DNA from: Anaeramoeba flamelloides
Taxonomy: Eukaryota; Metamonada; Anaeramoebidae
Length of the DNA: 64,000 nucleotides
Direction: 5' to 3'
Assembly (NCBI GenBank): GCA_027625915.1
Contig: JANTQA010000026.1
Location: forward strand, 4,278,001-4,342,000
The position numbers were made by a program, and so were the translations under genes. Of the stretch, positions 1 to 13,900 are shown one piece after another. The notes beneath the pieces are model-generated. The model made no database searches and had not been told where the DNA came from. It saw only the letters and a program-made list of their open reading frames with translations. Each line of letters begins with the position of its first letter. The first letter of the stretch is position 1.

Positions 1-912
1 ATTCTTTTTTTTTTTAAAAATTAAATAATTAACGAATAAATTTTTTTGTAAAATTATTTCTCAAATCATGCAAATATATTGATGCTACAAGTATCTTTCT
101 CAAAAGCAAATAAAACTAATCAGTCTTTGTGCTTTTATGTTAATGATTATTGAGTTAATGTTTGAAATTCAAAAATTAAAAAAATAGTTACTTTTCAAAG
201 TTCTAAATCGGAATTATTAAATACTAGAATACAAGTATTTTGGGTTTCTATTTTTAGGTTTGGAAAAGGAATTAAAAAAATTTTTTTCAAAACGAAACTT
301 TTTTAATAGTGATCATTTGTAAAAAATAATAATTTAGTGTGCAATAAGATTTATAATAGATTTTTTAGAGTTTATCAAGCCATGGTGCACTAATATCATT
401 TATACCCAATTACAACATACTTTGATTATAGATAAGTCTATGGTGACACTAATCCCTTAAAAAGTTCTTAGTCAAAATTCTCAATTAACTTATTTTAAGA
501 AGTTTTAATAGATGTTTATCCAACTATTGTCTAAACTTTTTTTAAACACACACACTTTCTGATTACTTCTTTCACTTATTTAAGTTTTTTTCTAATAAGA
601 CGCTTTCAATAACCGACAGTAAAAATAGAAATTACGATTTGAGAATGAACTGTTCCTTTAAGACACTTGTATTTGGAACAAACTTTATTCTTCTCAAAGT
701 CTATTTGAATAAAATTGTTGATCTTTTAAAATCTGGAATGTTCTTTCGCACAAAAAAGAAAATTTTGAGCATTTCGAAATAAAAACAAAATAAAATGCAT
801 TTAACTCAAACAAAATTCTCAAATTCCAAAACCTTATGAGGTAAAACTGATCTACTTTTACATTGGACAATAAAACAAACCAAATTGTTTCTTGATAAAT
901 CAAAAAATTCTA
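1..912. other. Non-coding, mostly featureless, with one repeat fragment
   Basis: No coding pattern is visible. Bases 366-460 match one end of repeat family I (see 56983-57700 and 22855-23155), including a GGTGACACTAATCC end. An open frame at 694-903 on the minus strand is not supported by any motif. Confidence 0.5.
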
Positions 913-914
913 TA

Positions 915-1091
915 CTGGTATTTGAATTCTAAATGGGAAAGAATTTTCACTTCCTTTTCCATATTTTTTTTTTATAAATAAAGTTCTCAAAGAGATTAGG
1001 TTACAATTTAAGGTTCTCGATCTATGTTCTCTTAAAAAAGAGAAATTAAAAATGAAGTGAAAAAAAATCCCATTTATTATTCAAATACCAG
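915..1091. mobile_element. MITE family D, copy 1 (TA target duplication)
   Basis: Terminal inverted repeats begin CTGGTATTTGAAT and end ATTCAAATACCAG, flanked on both sides by TA (913-914, 1092-1093), which suggests a Tc1/mariner-type non-autonomous element. It is nearly identical to 27851-28012 apart from a short internal indel, so it is probably recent. It lies 92 bp upstream of the CDC50 ATG and may be part of that gene's 5' leader or promoter. Confidence 0.8.
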
Positions 1092-1183
1092 TAATTCTTT
1101 TTCTCAAACAAACAAAAAAACTCTTCATTTTTCTTCAATTCGAACACAGAGATTCATTTATTTTCAAATTATTTTTGTTACAA

Positions 1184-4100
1184 ATGAACAAGCCAAAAGA
1201 TTCTACATTTAAACAACAACGTCTCAAGGGCGGTAACCCAATTTTGACTCCAAAATTAACAATTCCTGTTTGCATTGTTATAGGAATTATTCTTTTGGCT
1301 GTTGGTATTATTCTTCTGGTTACTGTAGGTAGTGTAAAGGAAATTCAAGGTAGATACGACGACAAGTGCAAAGGTGAAGAGATTTGTTATTTAGATTTTG
1401 GTAAAAAATTCTTTTTCCTCTTTTTTTTTACTTTTTTTCAAGCAAAGATCTTTTTTTCTTTCTAAATTTCAAAACATTTTTGAGCAGCAAAGATCTTTTA
1501 GTTTTTTGTCGCCTTTTTTTGTTTTTAGGAATCAAAACATTTCTTCACAGACTTATTTCTTTTTATCTTTCTTTCTTTTCTTCTTTTATTTTTTTTTTTT
1601 TTCCTTTTTGTCCTTTAATTTGATCTACTTCTTTTGCTATCCTTAGTTCCAGAAGAGGATATGGAGGCACCTGTTTATTTTTTGTATGAACTTTCGAATT
1701 ATCACCAAAACCATCGAAGGTATATCAAATCTGTTAGTTCTGAACAACTCAGTGGTGAAACAATTACATATGATGACTCAAGCGTTTGTGAACCAATTAG
1801 AAGCTATAAGGATAAAGAAAAAAACGATATGGTTTACGAGCCATGTGGGTTAGTTGCTTGGTCTGTGTTCAATGGTAAAATTAGCCTTTTTTTGATTTCT
1901 TTTAATTTCCTTTTTTTCCGTTATCTTGAAGGAACACTTTGACGAGTTTGGATCTTTTTAAGACTTTTTCTTAGGAAATAATCTCAAGACATTTGCTTAT
2001 TTTTTTTTGAAATTCAAGACACGATGAAAATTGGAAAAATCTTTTTTCTTTTCTTAATTGAGTTTTATTCTGTTAATTTTTTAATCACAACCGGAAAAAG
2101 AAGAGACAATTTTTTTAGGGACCGTGTAACGGTCTTTGTAATAATATGAATTTTAGAACTATTGATCCTGAAACCTTGATAAAAAGAACTATTTGAGTCA
2201 TCCGTAGATTAATATTTATCAGAGTCTTTTAAGAAAATAATTTTCAACCACATTTTGAAACAGTAGAGAGCCTACAAAAAGTGCAAACTCAAAGTTTTAT
2301 ACAGTGTTACTCAGACTACTTCAAACTAGTGAATTATACAGTTTTTAGTTGCACTTTTTAAAACATTAAGTTCGCACTTTTTTAATATAGATGTATAATT
2401 TCGGTATTACTTTTAAATTTGGAAACTCAAGAGAAAATATTAAAATTTTACTTTTTAAAAACAGAATTTTGGAATGAAATTGTTCACTTTTTTTCATTTT
2501 GATGAATCATAATATTTTTTGGATTTGTTTTTTGAAAAAACAAAATTCAAATTTTTTTTACTCTGTTTCTTCTAAAAATAAAAAAAAAAAAAACTGTAAT
2601 TCACTTTCAAATCTAAAACCTCAGAAATTTCAAAAACCATAAAGTTCCAATTTTTTAGATTAATTGAAAATATTCGTAAAAAGTCAAAAATTTATTCCCA
2701 TTTTATAGATAAATATATAACTTATCGAGCAACTAATGACACTTCTAATTGGTATATTGATTAAATATTCTAAATATATCAATTTTAACCGATTGTATTA
2801 AATGCAGAAACCAAAAAAAATCTCAAATCTAAAAAAATAATTGATACTCGAAAATTTATCTCACTGTTGAGAGAAAAATGATGGACACAGAAAAATGGTT
2901 GGACACCATTTTTAATTGGGAACATTAGTAAAATTGAAAATCAAATCCTATTGATAACTAGGTGAATTTTATATAAATCCAGGTTTAAAGGTGTTACAAG
3001 TTCATTAATCTGTGGTTTGTGTAGAATAATCATTTTAATGGTTGATAACTAAAGTAGATCATGCTATTTTAACAAAAATCCAAGTTGTAGTAAAGTTTAC
3101 TATTAATTCTGAAAATGGTAATTTTTAAACTTGCTTTAGATTATAATAGCTAAGCTTTTGAAAAAGTAGAATTGCATTAATCGTTATTCTAATAAGTAGA
3201 TTATTGTTATTTTCTTTAGTTATTTCACAAACGATTGAAATTAAAAATCATTTTCAGTAAGGTTCCCAATTGAAAATGCTGTCCAACCATTTTTCTGTGT
3301 CCAACATTTTTCTCTCAACAGTCAACTAAATTTCATAATAAATGGGACAATTTTTTTTTTTTTTTATTTTAGTTTTTTTTAGATGAAAAACAAATATTTC
3401 TAGTGTATAGAACTGAATATTAAAATAATTTTTTTTTTTATAATAGATAACTTTAATTTATTAAAATATTTATTTTCAAAATTTGATTTTTAATGTGCCA
3501 ATGATTTTGAAATGGAGTTTATTTATCTTTAAACTTGGAATAATTTTCTGATTTTTTACTAATATTTTCAATTGATCTAAAAAATTGGAACTGACTGGTT
3601 TTTGACATTTCACAGGTTTTAGTTTTGAAATTCATATAAAAAAACTCAAAGAAGACAAGAAAAAAAAAACACTATCAAAAATACATTTTGCATCTATGTG
3701 AATATGTGTTTTGAAAATACTCCTATTCACCATGGAAATTTCCAGAAATAAGAAATTAATAACCCCATTCAAAAAGAAATGATAAAATTATCCAATTCTA
3801 AAGCACAAGCTTTTTTCAGACTTTTTTTTAATGAATCAATCATATTTTACCTTCCCAGAAGAGTAAAAATATATATAACTCGATATTATTATTTTTCCAT
3901 GGTATTTTAAATATAGAAGGATGAAGAAATTGATCTAAAGAGATACATCTTCAACTTCATGAAAACCTTACAATTCAAAAACAATTCGAAACTTAAAGTA
4001 ATTTATTATCATTTAAACAAAGATAGGTAACAAAATAATAGATTTTTTGTTTCCATCCTAAAAAAAATTTTTTTATCTCGTTTAATCTCCCTTTTTTAAT

Positions 4101-7100
4101 GAAAATTGTTGGCTGTTATTTACACAATTTTTTTTATTGTAATGATTTTTTTGACAAAAATAATCATTTAAATTCTATTCACTCATTCAAAGATATTCTA
4201 AACTCTTTTTCAAACTTATTGCAACATCAATTTTTTCATTCATTAAATCTCTTTGTTAATATTTCAATATGATGTGCATTAAAATTAAAAATACACTAAA
4301 CATTCCTAACTATTATGAAATTAATATCTTTTGTTTCTCAAAAAAACTTGATATTTAAAATAAAAATTCTTGTGAATAAAAAAAAAAGATGTTCTTAATT
4401 TTGAAATTCAAAATCTCATTTCCATTAACATTTTCATTTTCATTTACATTTACATTTACATTTTCATTTACATTTTCATTTTCCTTTTCATTTACATTTT
4501 CATTTTCATATTCATATTTATTTACATTTATATTTTCATTTTCATTTTCATTTTCATTTTTCTTTGTGTTACAAACAAAATTTAAAAAATTGTTATTTTT
4601 TGAATTACTATGTACTTTTCATTACAATTTTTTTTTGTACAAATATTGAAAATTTAATATTTTGTCCGATTATGAGATTGATAATAAAAGAAAAGTCCGA
4701 TCACAACCAAAAAAGAATTCAGAAAATTACCTTAAGGTAAATATATTCAAAGCTACCTTGATTTTAATTTTGTTAAGGATCAATTTTAAAATTGATTTTA
4801 TTTTTCCATTTGAGAACCCGGTTTTTATTTCAATAGTTAAGTTTAAATAGAATCCAAATAACAGATTCTTTCAATATATTCTATCTTTGGAGTTTACTAT
4901 ATTCAACAAAAAGAAAATAAATTGGTCGGTGAATTTTCCAAAAAGCCTCTTTTAAAATTAGAAGAGAAAACTCAAAGTAGAATTTTCATTTATTTAAAAA
5001 TAAAATTAGCAAATGTGAAAAAGGTTTAGATAATTAGAGATGAGATCAAAAAAAAGGGATTCTGAGTTTTTTATATTTGAAATCAAAGGAAATTGTATCA
5101 TAACTTTGAATTCATTTTTCAGATAAAATTATTCAGGAAGATCCCTTCATAAATTAATCTGAATTCAGAACCCAGGATTTGAAAGAGCATCAATATTCTA
5201 CAAAACTTGGTCCTTTAAAAAGTTTGAAGGAGCCTAAAAAGAAGAAGAAGAAGAAGAAAAATTTTAAAGAAAAAAAATTATCTTATTCTTTTAACAAGTT
5301 GTTTGGAAAACTAAAATTTAAAACAAAAAATAAAGTCATGATCTTTGAAGATCTTGATTCTAAAAAGTTAAAAAGAAAGACAGAATATTTTCATTACTTT
5401 TTGAAAAAGAAAATCACAGAAATTGCAGAAATCACAGAAACCCAAATATCTAATTTTGATAACTTTTTGATTTTTATCTCTCAATGAGTCAAATTCAGCC
5501 ACTTTGGTGTTTTATTTATTCTAAATCAGTTATATAAGGTGTATTCAAAAATGATAAAATTTGAAATTACGGTAAACTAGAATACTTTTGTTTTGAAAAT
5601 TAATTTTAATTTTCCCGTAAGGGTTTTAATAGGTGTAAAATATTGCTTTTTCATACTTGATAAAATACAAATTTGTAAACTAAAAATACTTGTTTGTTGC
5701 TACAAATAAAGAAAATTAATTCTATTTTTTTTTTTTGAGATTCAGGAATATTTGATTTAAGTGAATAGATAAAAATCTTGAATTTATGGAAAAAAACAAT
5801 TTACTCAAAAAAATTAAATTTAAAATTAAACCTATTAGTACATACATATATAAATATACAAATATTAAACAGAAAGAATCTAACAAGTAAAAAAATGAAT
5901 CATTTTGAATAAAAAAAAAATTGAAATTTTTTTACATTTAATTTTGAAGATTACAAAAGTATTAACTATTAAAATCAAAAATTTAAACTTTGAAAAAAAC
6001 AGAAAAAATTTAATGATCATAAATTATTTTTTTATTCCGTTTTTTATGACAAATAATTACATATATTGATTGAATAAAAATAATTAAATTTTATTTTCGA
6101 TCGAAAATATTTTTAAATATCTAAAATGAAAAAAAAAAAAAAAAAAAGTTTAACAAAAGAAAAAACTGTAATAATAGAAATAAAATTTATTGTATTTCTC
6201 TAAACTTCTTCTAATTTAAAATTAAATTGTTTTATAATCATATCTTAACATTGCACCAAGTTAAAATATAATGAAATTTACTTTTCAAAAATAAATTAGA
6301 ATTGTTGCAAGTTTTCCTGTATTGGAAATAAAAATATCACAAATTATTATACAAATATACAAACAAAAAAATAAGCAATATAAAAAAACAAAAAAATAAA
6401 CAATAAAAAAAAACAAAATTTAATATTTACATTCCTTTTAAAAAAGTGTGAAAAAAACATTTTAATGTATTTCTGACAATATCTCTATTGGAGTTAGTAG
6501 ACTATTTTAGAGATACATTGTAAAAACTTTTTTAATTTTCACTTTTTCAAAATTACTACCGCAACACTTTCTTATTTCCAAAATGCTAATTTCAAAATTT
6601 TTTTTTATTTCGAAAAATTAATATTCTATTTTAATATTTTACATTTCACAGATACCTTTAAATTTACAGATTCAGATAGTAATGATCTTGGTGTTAGTGA
6701 AAAAGAGATTACTTGGAAATCTGATCGAGAAGAAATCTTTCAAAATCCAAGTACTCCTATTGATCCTCTCGCAAATACAACAATCGTATCAGATCTTGAA
6801 AATGAACATTTTATTGTCTGGATGAGAATCGCAGCATTACCAACATTTAGAAAATTATATGCAATTTTGGAGAAAGGTAAATTAGAAAAATCGAAAACAT
6901 ATACCATTGAAATCGGCAATAATTACCCAGTAGAGAGTTTTGAAGGAACCAAATCCTTAATTATCACTACAACAACCTTTACAGGTGGTAAAAACTCCTT
7001 TTTAGGCTATGTATATATTATCACCGGCGCAATATTATTTTTGGTGGGTATATTATTTTTATCTAAACATTTGATTAAACCTAGAGATTTAGGTGACGAA

Positions 7101-7124
7101 ACATATTTGACATGGCACCATTAA
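1184..7124 (+). CDS. CDC50/LEM3 family protein, P4-ATPase (lipid flippase) beta subunit; three exons
   Basis: Exons 1184-1400, 1647-1874 and 6652-7124 join in phase (1, 1) to 305 residues. CDC50 proteins partner P4-ATPases, which flip aminophospholipids in the plasma membrane, Golgi and endosomes. Seen: an N-terminal membrane span (about residues 26-49), a lumenal region with the family block YELSNYHQNHRRY, the CEPI cysteine, EPCGLVAWSVFND rebuilt exactly across the exon 2/3 junction, and a second span near residues 268-290, giving the classic two-span topology. The start is the ATG at 1184; the in-frame TTG at 1175 is not needed. All junctions are GT-AG. Intron 1 is 246 bp, intron 2 is 4,777 bp and holds an L-type palindrome with an A-type MITE inside it and a decayed gene piece. 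A D-type MITE ends 92 bp upstream of the ATG. Slightly shorter than typical (about 350 residues). Family call is firm; which P4-ATPase it serves is unknown. Confidence 0.93.
2610..3635. mobile_element. Family L long palindrome, copy 1 (interrupted by MITE A)
   Basis: The left arm (from about 2610, AAATCTAAAACCTCAGAAATTT) and the right arm (to about 3635) are inverted copies, each with the core AATTGAAAATATT.GTAAAAA. The same arms flank 12665-13503. The centre carries MITE A (2864-3321). It sits in CDC50 intron 2. No open frame survives. Boundaries are approximate. Confidence 0.65.
2864..3321. mobile_element. MITE family A, copy 1 (TCA target duplication)
   Basis: A 458 bp element with inverted ends CTGTTGAGAGAAAAATG / CATTTTTCTCTCAACAG, followed inward by GGACACAGAAAAATGGTTGG. 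The flanking TCA (2861-2863, 3322-3324) is a 3 bp duplication of TNA form. Copies 2 and 3 lie at 25528-25983 (opposite orientation) and 63430-63887. No transposase frame, so non-autonomous. Nested inside family L within CDC50 intron 2. Confidence 0.85.
4389..4565. repeat. (TTTTCA/TTTACA)n microsatellite
   Basis: Degenerate six-base units TTTTCA, TTTACA and TTTTCC run from about 4421 to 4560. On the minus strand they would encode the Glu/Asn/Lys runs common in this genome's proteins, but no gene context is present here; it lies in CDC50 intron 2. Confidence 0.7.
4662..5487 (+). pseudogene. Possible decayed nested gene piece in CDC50 intron 2
   Basis: Two exon-like stretches lie in the host intron. 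The first (about 4659-4736) reads LSDYEIDNKRKVRSQPKKN and ends at AAG|GTAAAT, a plausible donor. The second starts at a plausible acceptor TTTTCAG near 5121 and reads KIIQEDPFIN, a stop, then SEFRTQDLKEHQYSTKLGP, a Lys run and LSYSFNKLFGKLKF, ending at 5487. One in-frame stop interrupts the second stretch, and no ATG is found upstream. I do not recognise the protein. It could be a remnant of a host-like gene, a transposon-carried fragment, or chance. The lysine-rich composition argues for former coding sequence but is weak evidence. Confidence 0.35.
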
Positions 7125-10100
7125 ATTTGGAATTACAAAATACATCATTCGTATTTTTATTTTTTTATTATTTTTGTTTTACTTTTTATTTTTAGAATAA
7201 TTCTTTATTAGAATATTAAAACGAAGTTATGAAAAATTAAATTTATATTTATTTTTTCTTTAAATTTCTTATTTATTAAGATCAAATTTGAAAAAGTACT
7301 TTAAAAAAAATTATTTTTTGCTTAAAAATAAGAATCAACTCAAAAAAGTTTATTTTTTTTTTTTGATTTTATAATTTTTTTTTTTTTAATAATATATGAG
7401 GATTTGATGATATCTTTTCAAATTCACGATAAAATTTACAAAAATCGCGATAAGTTACAAAAATCGCGATAAGTTACAAAAAGAACGATTAATATAACAA
7501 AATTTTGATAGTTGATAAAATTGCAATTTTATCGATAATATCACAATATTGATACAAATCCTGATAAAAAAATTAATCACTATATAATAGCTGATTGGTT
7601 TTTGTGCTAATTCAACAATAATTTTAAAAATTAAAAAATTTTTTTTGATCAAAAAAATAGATTCAGTGAAAAAAAGTTATTCTTTGAAAAACATAAAAAA
7701 AGATACTTGATTCAATCAAGTATCAGATCGAGGAGTTTTCATTGTATTTTATTTTGATTTGGTTGACAGATCGATCGATCCTTTTAGATCAACAACAAAA
7801 ATAAAAAAGGAAAATAAATAGTTTCTCAAATAACCGTCTTCTTATAAATTAGGTTCAATAAAAAAAGCTTATCAAGTAACCAACACTTCACCCCGTCTTT
7901 AAAGAATGTGTTCTTGGGTTTAAACATTTTCTTTTTTCTATGAGTGTTTAAGGGGGTTGGACAACTTTATGAAGGCTTTCCCAACAACATAACCAGATTA
8001 TCACCAATTATTAAGATTGTTTGGGCATTTCTTTTCTTTTTTTTATTCTTCTTCTTCTCCTTACATTGTATTTTACAGAAAATCACACATAGATTTAATA
8101 GGTTTTTTTTTAAATTAATTACAAATAAGAAGGAAAATTACCCTTTCTTCTTTTTGATTATTTAATTTGTGAAGGTAATCCGCCTATTGAAAACAAACAT
8201 AAAATTATTTTCTAGAGAATCATTTTCTCAATATAATAGTTTTTTTTTTTTGATCATAAAACCCACAGTGGAATTTTATGTGTTGTAAAAATTAAAAATT
8301 GACAAGAAAAAAAAAAATTGTAAAGAAAAAATCAATGTATTTTAAAAAGTTTTCTGCCTTTCAAAAAATTCAAAAACTTTTTAACACTTTATACAATCTT
8401 ATAAAATTTTCTAATATTTTTAAAGTGAAAAAATTTGTGGAAGCTAAAATCTTTGAAAAATTAATTGAATTTTTTTGAGGGTGTGATTTCTAAATATTAA
8501 TTTTCTTTTTATCATGATTTTGTAACTTTCTGTTGATTTTAAGTATTCTCCTGTTTTTATTATTTCTGGAAATAAAGTTGGATTAATCGAGAAATTTTAA
8601 AATATTTTCAGGTTTTTCTTAATTATAGTGCAATGATCCATGTTATCATCAATATTTATATTATTAAATCTTATTAATAAACTCCTTTTTAATTATTATA
8701 AACATATAAACATAATCCTGATATTTTAAAAATCAAAAAAAAAAAATACCACCAAAAAATTAAAAAACAATTAATCAAATTTTTTGAAATAAGCATGACA
8801 TATTTTTTATTACTGAAATTTCAACTTAAAAAGGTTAACAATACGACTTTCTAATAATAAAAATTTATACATTTTAGAAGAGGGTTTATATAATCTAACA
8901 TTTCCTTCCTTTATTTACAATTTCTAAAACTTTTTTGTTCCTCTTTTTTTTAAAATATAATTAAAATAAAAAAAAATTAAAAATTTTATATAAAAAAAAA
9001 GAAAAAAGAAAATAGCAGATAAAAAATCAAAGAAAAATGAAACTCATGAAAAAACCAAAAAAAAAAAAAGTAAAAGGAAAAGTAAAAAATAAGTCAAAAT
9101 TTGAAAAAAAATATGGAATGAGAAAAAATACTATTTGTTTTAAAACAAATGGAACAAAATTTTTATTCAGCTTTCTAAGATTGTTGTAAAATCCTGTAAA
9201 ATTTCATTTTTTTAAATCTTAAACCAGCTTAAATTATTTATTTGCCTTAAAGAACTGGGAACTTTGATGATTTGTTATTATAACTCGGAATGCGATTATT
9301 ATACAAGTTGAATGAAAATTTTCATCTTTTTCTTTTACAATTAACAAAATGAAAAAACAAAATAAAAAATTTGAGTAAATTAGAAAAAAATCATTTTGAT
9401 CTAAAAATTAGAAATTTTAAAATATATATTGGAAAAAACTTAACAAAACCAGTTCGAATAATAATCACAACTAAGTAAACATTTTTGAAAAAATATATTA
9501 CATTTGACATATAATAATATATTTCATCATCATTCTAATCCTAACTATTGTGAAAAAAAAAAAAAAAAATGGTAACAAGTCAAAAAAGTGGGAAAAATTT
9601 TTTATCAAAATTTAAAAAATAAATTAGCAAGATTAGTTAATCTGATTAGTATAACTTGAATTTTTTAAGATAATAATAAACAAAATGAGTGTTTAAAACT
9701 ATTTAAAAAGAAACATGTTCTAACTTAAATTTTCTTCATTTGAATTTCATAAAGACCCTTCAAGTAAAAAGTCTTTAAAATCAAATTCTTAGATTTGAAT
9801 CTAAAGAGTGGTCAAAATGAGTAAAAAGTACATTAACAAGACAATTCTTATCTGGTAAATTATGACTTTATTCGATAATGATTAATAATTAATCAAAATT
9901 ATTTTGTGAACACTTGAGAAAAACTCTTTTCATATTAAGATAAAGCAATTGTGAAAATGCCCAATTTCTGATTTTTGGATTTTTCATTGTAAATAGAATC
10001 GAATACTTTATCTTTTTAAATATCATATTGAATACAAAGAATTAAAGAACCGAACAAATCGATATAAAATTCAAAATACTAAACCAAGAAAGTTTTATTT

Positions 10101-10977
10101 GTAAAATAACATTTCAAATAACAAAGATAAAAAATAGTAATAAATCTTCATTCCCAGTTCTATTAAGATTTATATTTACATAAAAAATTTGATTTTAACA
10201 CAATCTTTTTGAAGGATCTTGATGAAATTGGAATCATGAGAATCTAAGTTAAATACTATATATATTAAAAGGCTTTAATCTTAATTTTGGTTTTTTATTA
10301 TCTTTAAAAAAATTCTGGTTATTTTGATCATATTTACTAGATTTCAATTGAATATAAAATTTTTAACCAAAAAAAAGTTCCCAACTTTTTTTATCTGTCA
10401 CGTGTTTTTTTTTCAAATCAGTTATATAATTTTTTGCAAATTGAAAAAAAAAAAAAATATTTAATTTATTTTTTACGAATAAGAGGCACTAATTCATTCA
10501 GTATTAAAACAGTCTTTATTTTATATTGTTATTTACTAACAGAAATACAACCAATATATATATATATATATTATTTAAAATATATAACAAAATTAGCCTT
10601 CATTTTTTTTTGGATATACCCTAAACTCATGGTATTTATTATTCCATTATGTAAAAAAAAAATATAATTAAGTGTTTCTTAAATAATTTCTAAAAAAAAA
10701 TAAATTCTCAAATTAATAAATAATAAAAGTAAGAAAAGTTAAATTAAAAATATTTTTTATTAATAAAATTTATAAGAACTTTAAACAATAAATTCTGAAT
10801 ATTATTTGTAAATGCTTTCATTATTCTTCATAAAATGAATTTTGACAATTAAAACTACGTATTTGAGTCAAAAATTTGAAATAATAAATTTAATATTAAC
10901 ATTAAATGAAAAACAAAACAAAAACAAAAGTAAACAGAAAAAATTAATATACATCTACATATATACATATATAATCA
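7125..10977. other. Intergenic stretch with no supported gene
   Basis: Very AT-rich with many A/T homopolymers. A short stretch at about 7950-8010 (GQLYEGFPNNITRLSPI in the plus frame) looks faintly coding but has no partner exon that I can find. I see no repeat family copy, RNA gene or other gene here. Confidence 0.4.
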
Positions 10978-13900
10978 TTATGAACCATAACCAGCGAATT
11001 TCGAAACCAAGCCAATGCAGCCACCAAAAACACAACCCCAGACAATCAACCAACTTAAATGTTCACGTATAACATCTTCCATTAATTTTTTCACGATAGG
11101 TGGTGTTAACTCTTTTAACTTTTCAGTCATTAATTTGTCTAATTCCTTTCTAATTTTTCTAATTTTTATAAATTTTTTTGGATCGAAAGCGCTTAATAGT
11201 AAAGGCACAAAATCTTTAGCAGCGTTTATAATAAAGGGCAAAATCAACGGCTTTAATTTTGAAGGTTCAATACCCATCATAACTAAAACTAAACCTTCAG
11301 GCTTGTTTTTCAAATCTTCTAATTTTTGATCGATAATTTTTTCAACTTGAGGTGATTCTAAAATATTTTTTAATTTCCCTTCAATATTTAGATCACTATT
11401 AGACATTATTCTATTAAATTTTTTTGAAATGTATTTATTTAGATAATTTTGGTCAAAAAAGGTTTTCATAATTGTATTTTTTATTGTTTCTCGAATTGCC
11501 TTAAATCGATGTGGAATAATTGCAGATCCTGGTAAATAATATTTACCATGTCCAATTTTATCAAATAACATTTTTACTGCAAGCCAATTTGTGATACCCC
11601 CGGCAAAACCAAATAAACCAAAGGCTAAGAAATATTCACCAGTGGTTTGTTGCCCTATATAAATGAAAAATATAATAATAAATGTTCGTAAATTAATATT
11701 TTTTTTCTTTTATAAAATATAAATCTATTTTTTATCGCTATTCCACAAAATATATTATTTTTATAGCGTCTGTTAATTTGGTGTAATTTTAAACCTTTAT
11801 AACCAATTGATTATTTCTATTTTTTTATTTTTATTTATTTGATAACTGAGATAATATTTTTCAGTTTTTCACTCAAGAAAATCAGGGTAATGGTAGTTTA
11901 AAAAGTTTTAAATATTTTTTTTTTTTTATTAATTTTTAACTAGAAACTTGATTTTGAATATATCTCAATAATTCATTATTTATATATACAATTCAGTATT
12001 ACTATTTCGAAAAAAAAATTTAAAAAGAAATCAATATTTGAGAATTATTTTTTTATATTTTATATAGCATAGTCTTTAAATGACGAAAAGTTTAGTATCC
12101 CAACGTGAAGTTACACAAGAAGTAAGAAATCTCAAAAAACAAAAATTACAACTAGGTGAGAATTTTGGAAATTCTTAAGGGACTAGTCTCTATTTTTTTT
12201 TTTTTTTTTTTTGACCAATTTCTAAATAAGGATTCCTTATCTAGAAATAAGTTTAATATGAAAATAAACAGAGGTCCTTTCAAATCTAAGTAATTGACAA
12301 AAAAAAAATTTTAATTTCTATTAAATTTAGAGTAAAAAATTTTTCTAGAGATTAGTCCCTTAAAGAAAATTCAAAATCCATAATGTTAAAAGTGGAATTT
12401 TCCGAATATACGAAAGTTCAACACATGCATTTTATGAGATGATTGGGGAAAAGAAAATATAATCAAATTATAATTAAAAAAGGGGGGTAGGGGGGCATGA
12501 TAACTGATGAAAATTATTCACAAATAATTGGCAAAAGCAATAAAAGATCAAATAAATAAGGAAACACAAAACAACAACAAACCATAATTATTCTATCAAT
12601 CGTTCCAAATGAAACTCCAAATTTGTAGAGAATATTAATTGATAAATCCTGAAGTAATAATTTAAGCTTTACAGTTGAAGCTAAAACCTCTGAAATTTTC
12701 AAAAACCCGGTAATTCCATTTTTCTGATCAATTGAAAATATTAGTAAAAATTCAAAAATCTACTCTCATTTTACAGACAAATTTATCCAATTACCGAGAA
12801 ACTTATAACCGCTTGAATTGAAGTATTGGTTAAATATTCCAAAGTCATCAATTTTAACCCTTTGATGAATTTAGAAATTAAAAAAATCCAAAATTTGTAA
12901 AATTAATTGAGAACATGACTGAAAATTGAAAATCAAATTTATTGTGATCCCCCCCTTTAGATAAATTATAAATTTATTAGAAAGTATCTATATATGAATT
13001 GTTTTGTTGTTGAATTTATGAAATAAGAGTTTTATGTACTTTATATCTTTCTTTTAATAATTTTTTCAAAATTTTGAATTTCTATTGGTAAAAATTGGAG
13101 GATTTATTGTTTTCCAAAATGGTTTTCAAAATTTCTTGCAAATTCACAATAATCAAACACTTCTATCAAATTAAAATGCTTTCAAATATTTTAAAATGAT
13201 GAAAATGATTTTTATTTTCTAATTTAAAATCAAAAGTAGATTATTGTTTTTATTCATGTTTTAAATTAATTTTACAAATTTTGGATTTTTTTGATTTCTA
13301 AATTCATCAATGGGTTAAAATTGATAGATTTGGAATATTTAACCAATACTTCAATTCAAGCGGTTATAAGTTTCTCGGTAATTGGATAAATTTGTCTGTA
13401 AAATGAGAGTAGATTTTTGAATTTTTACTAATATTTTCAATTGATCAGAAAAATGGAATTACCGGGTTTTTGAAAATTTACGAGGTTTTAGATTTGACAG
13501 TTATAAAAAATTCAAAATGATGTACATATTGTTTTGTTTTTATTTTTTTGTTATATTTTAAGTGTCAACTAAGCACAAAGTAGTAATTATGAGTTATTTT
13601 TAATTTCTTCAGGAAATTATAAAATTTCACAATCCAGTAATTGTAAAATATTAATTACCCAATGAAATGATAAACCAATTGGATAAATATCCCCGTCTTT
13701 TTAGGAGTTTTTTTATGGGACTTAATAAGCAAGGTTTAAAAGCTAGAACAATAAATAAAAGTCAAAAACTAAATTTTAAAAAAGCAAATAAACTCAATTT
13801 TTTTAAAAAAAAATGCTATTTTAATCTCTGATAGAAGATCGGAAAAAGCTTAAAAAAACTTACAATAGTTGAAGACTGTTTTGTAGAATAGGAATTCATT

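Noticed and set aside
7944-8165. Possible gene MFKGVGQLYEGFPNNITR
   Set aside because: Only about 17 residues look coding before a T-rich hydrophobic run; no start, partner exon or family match.
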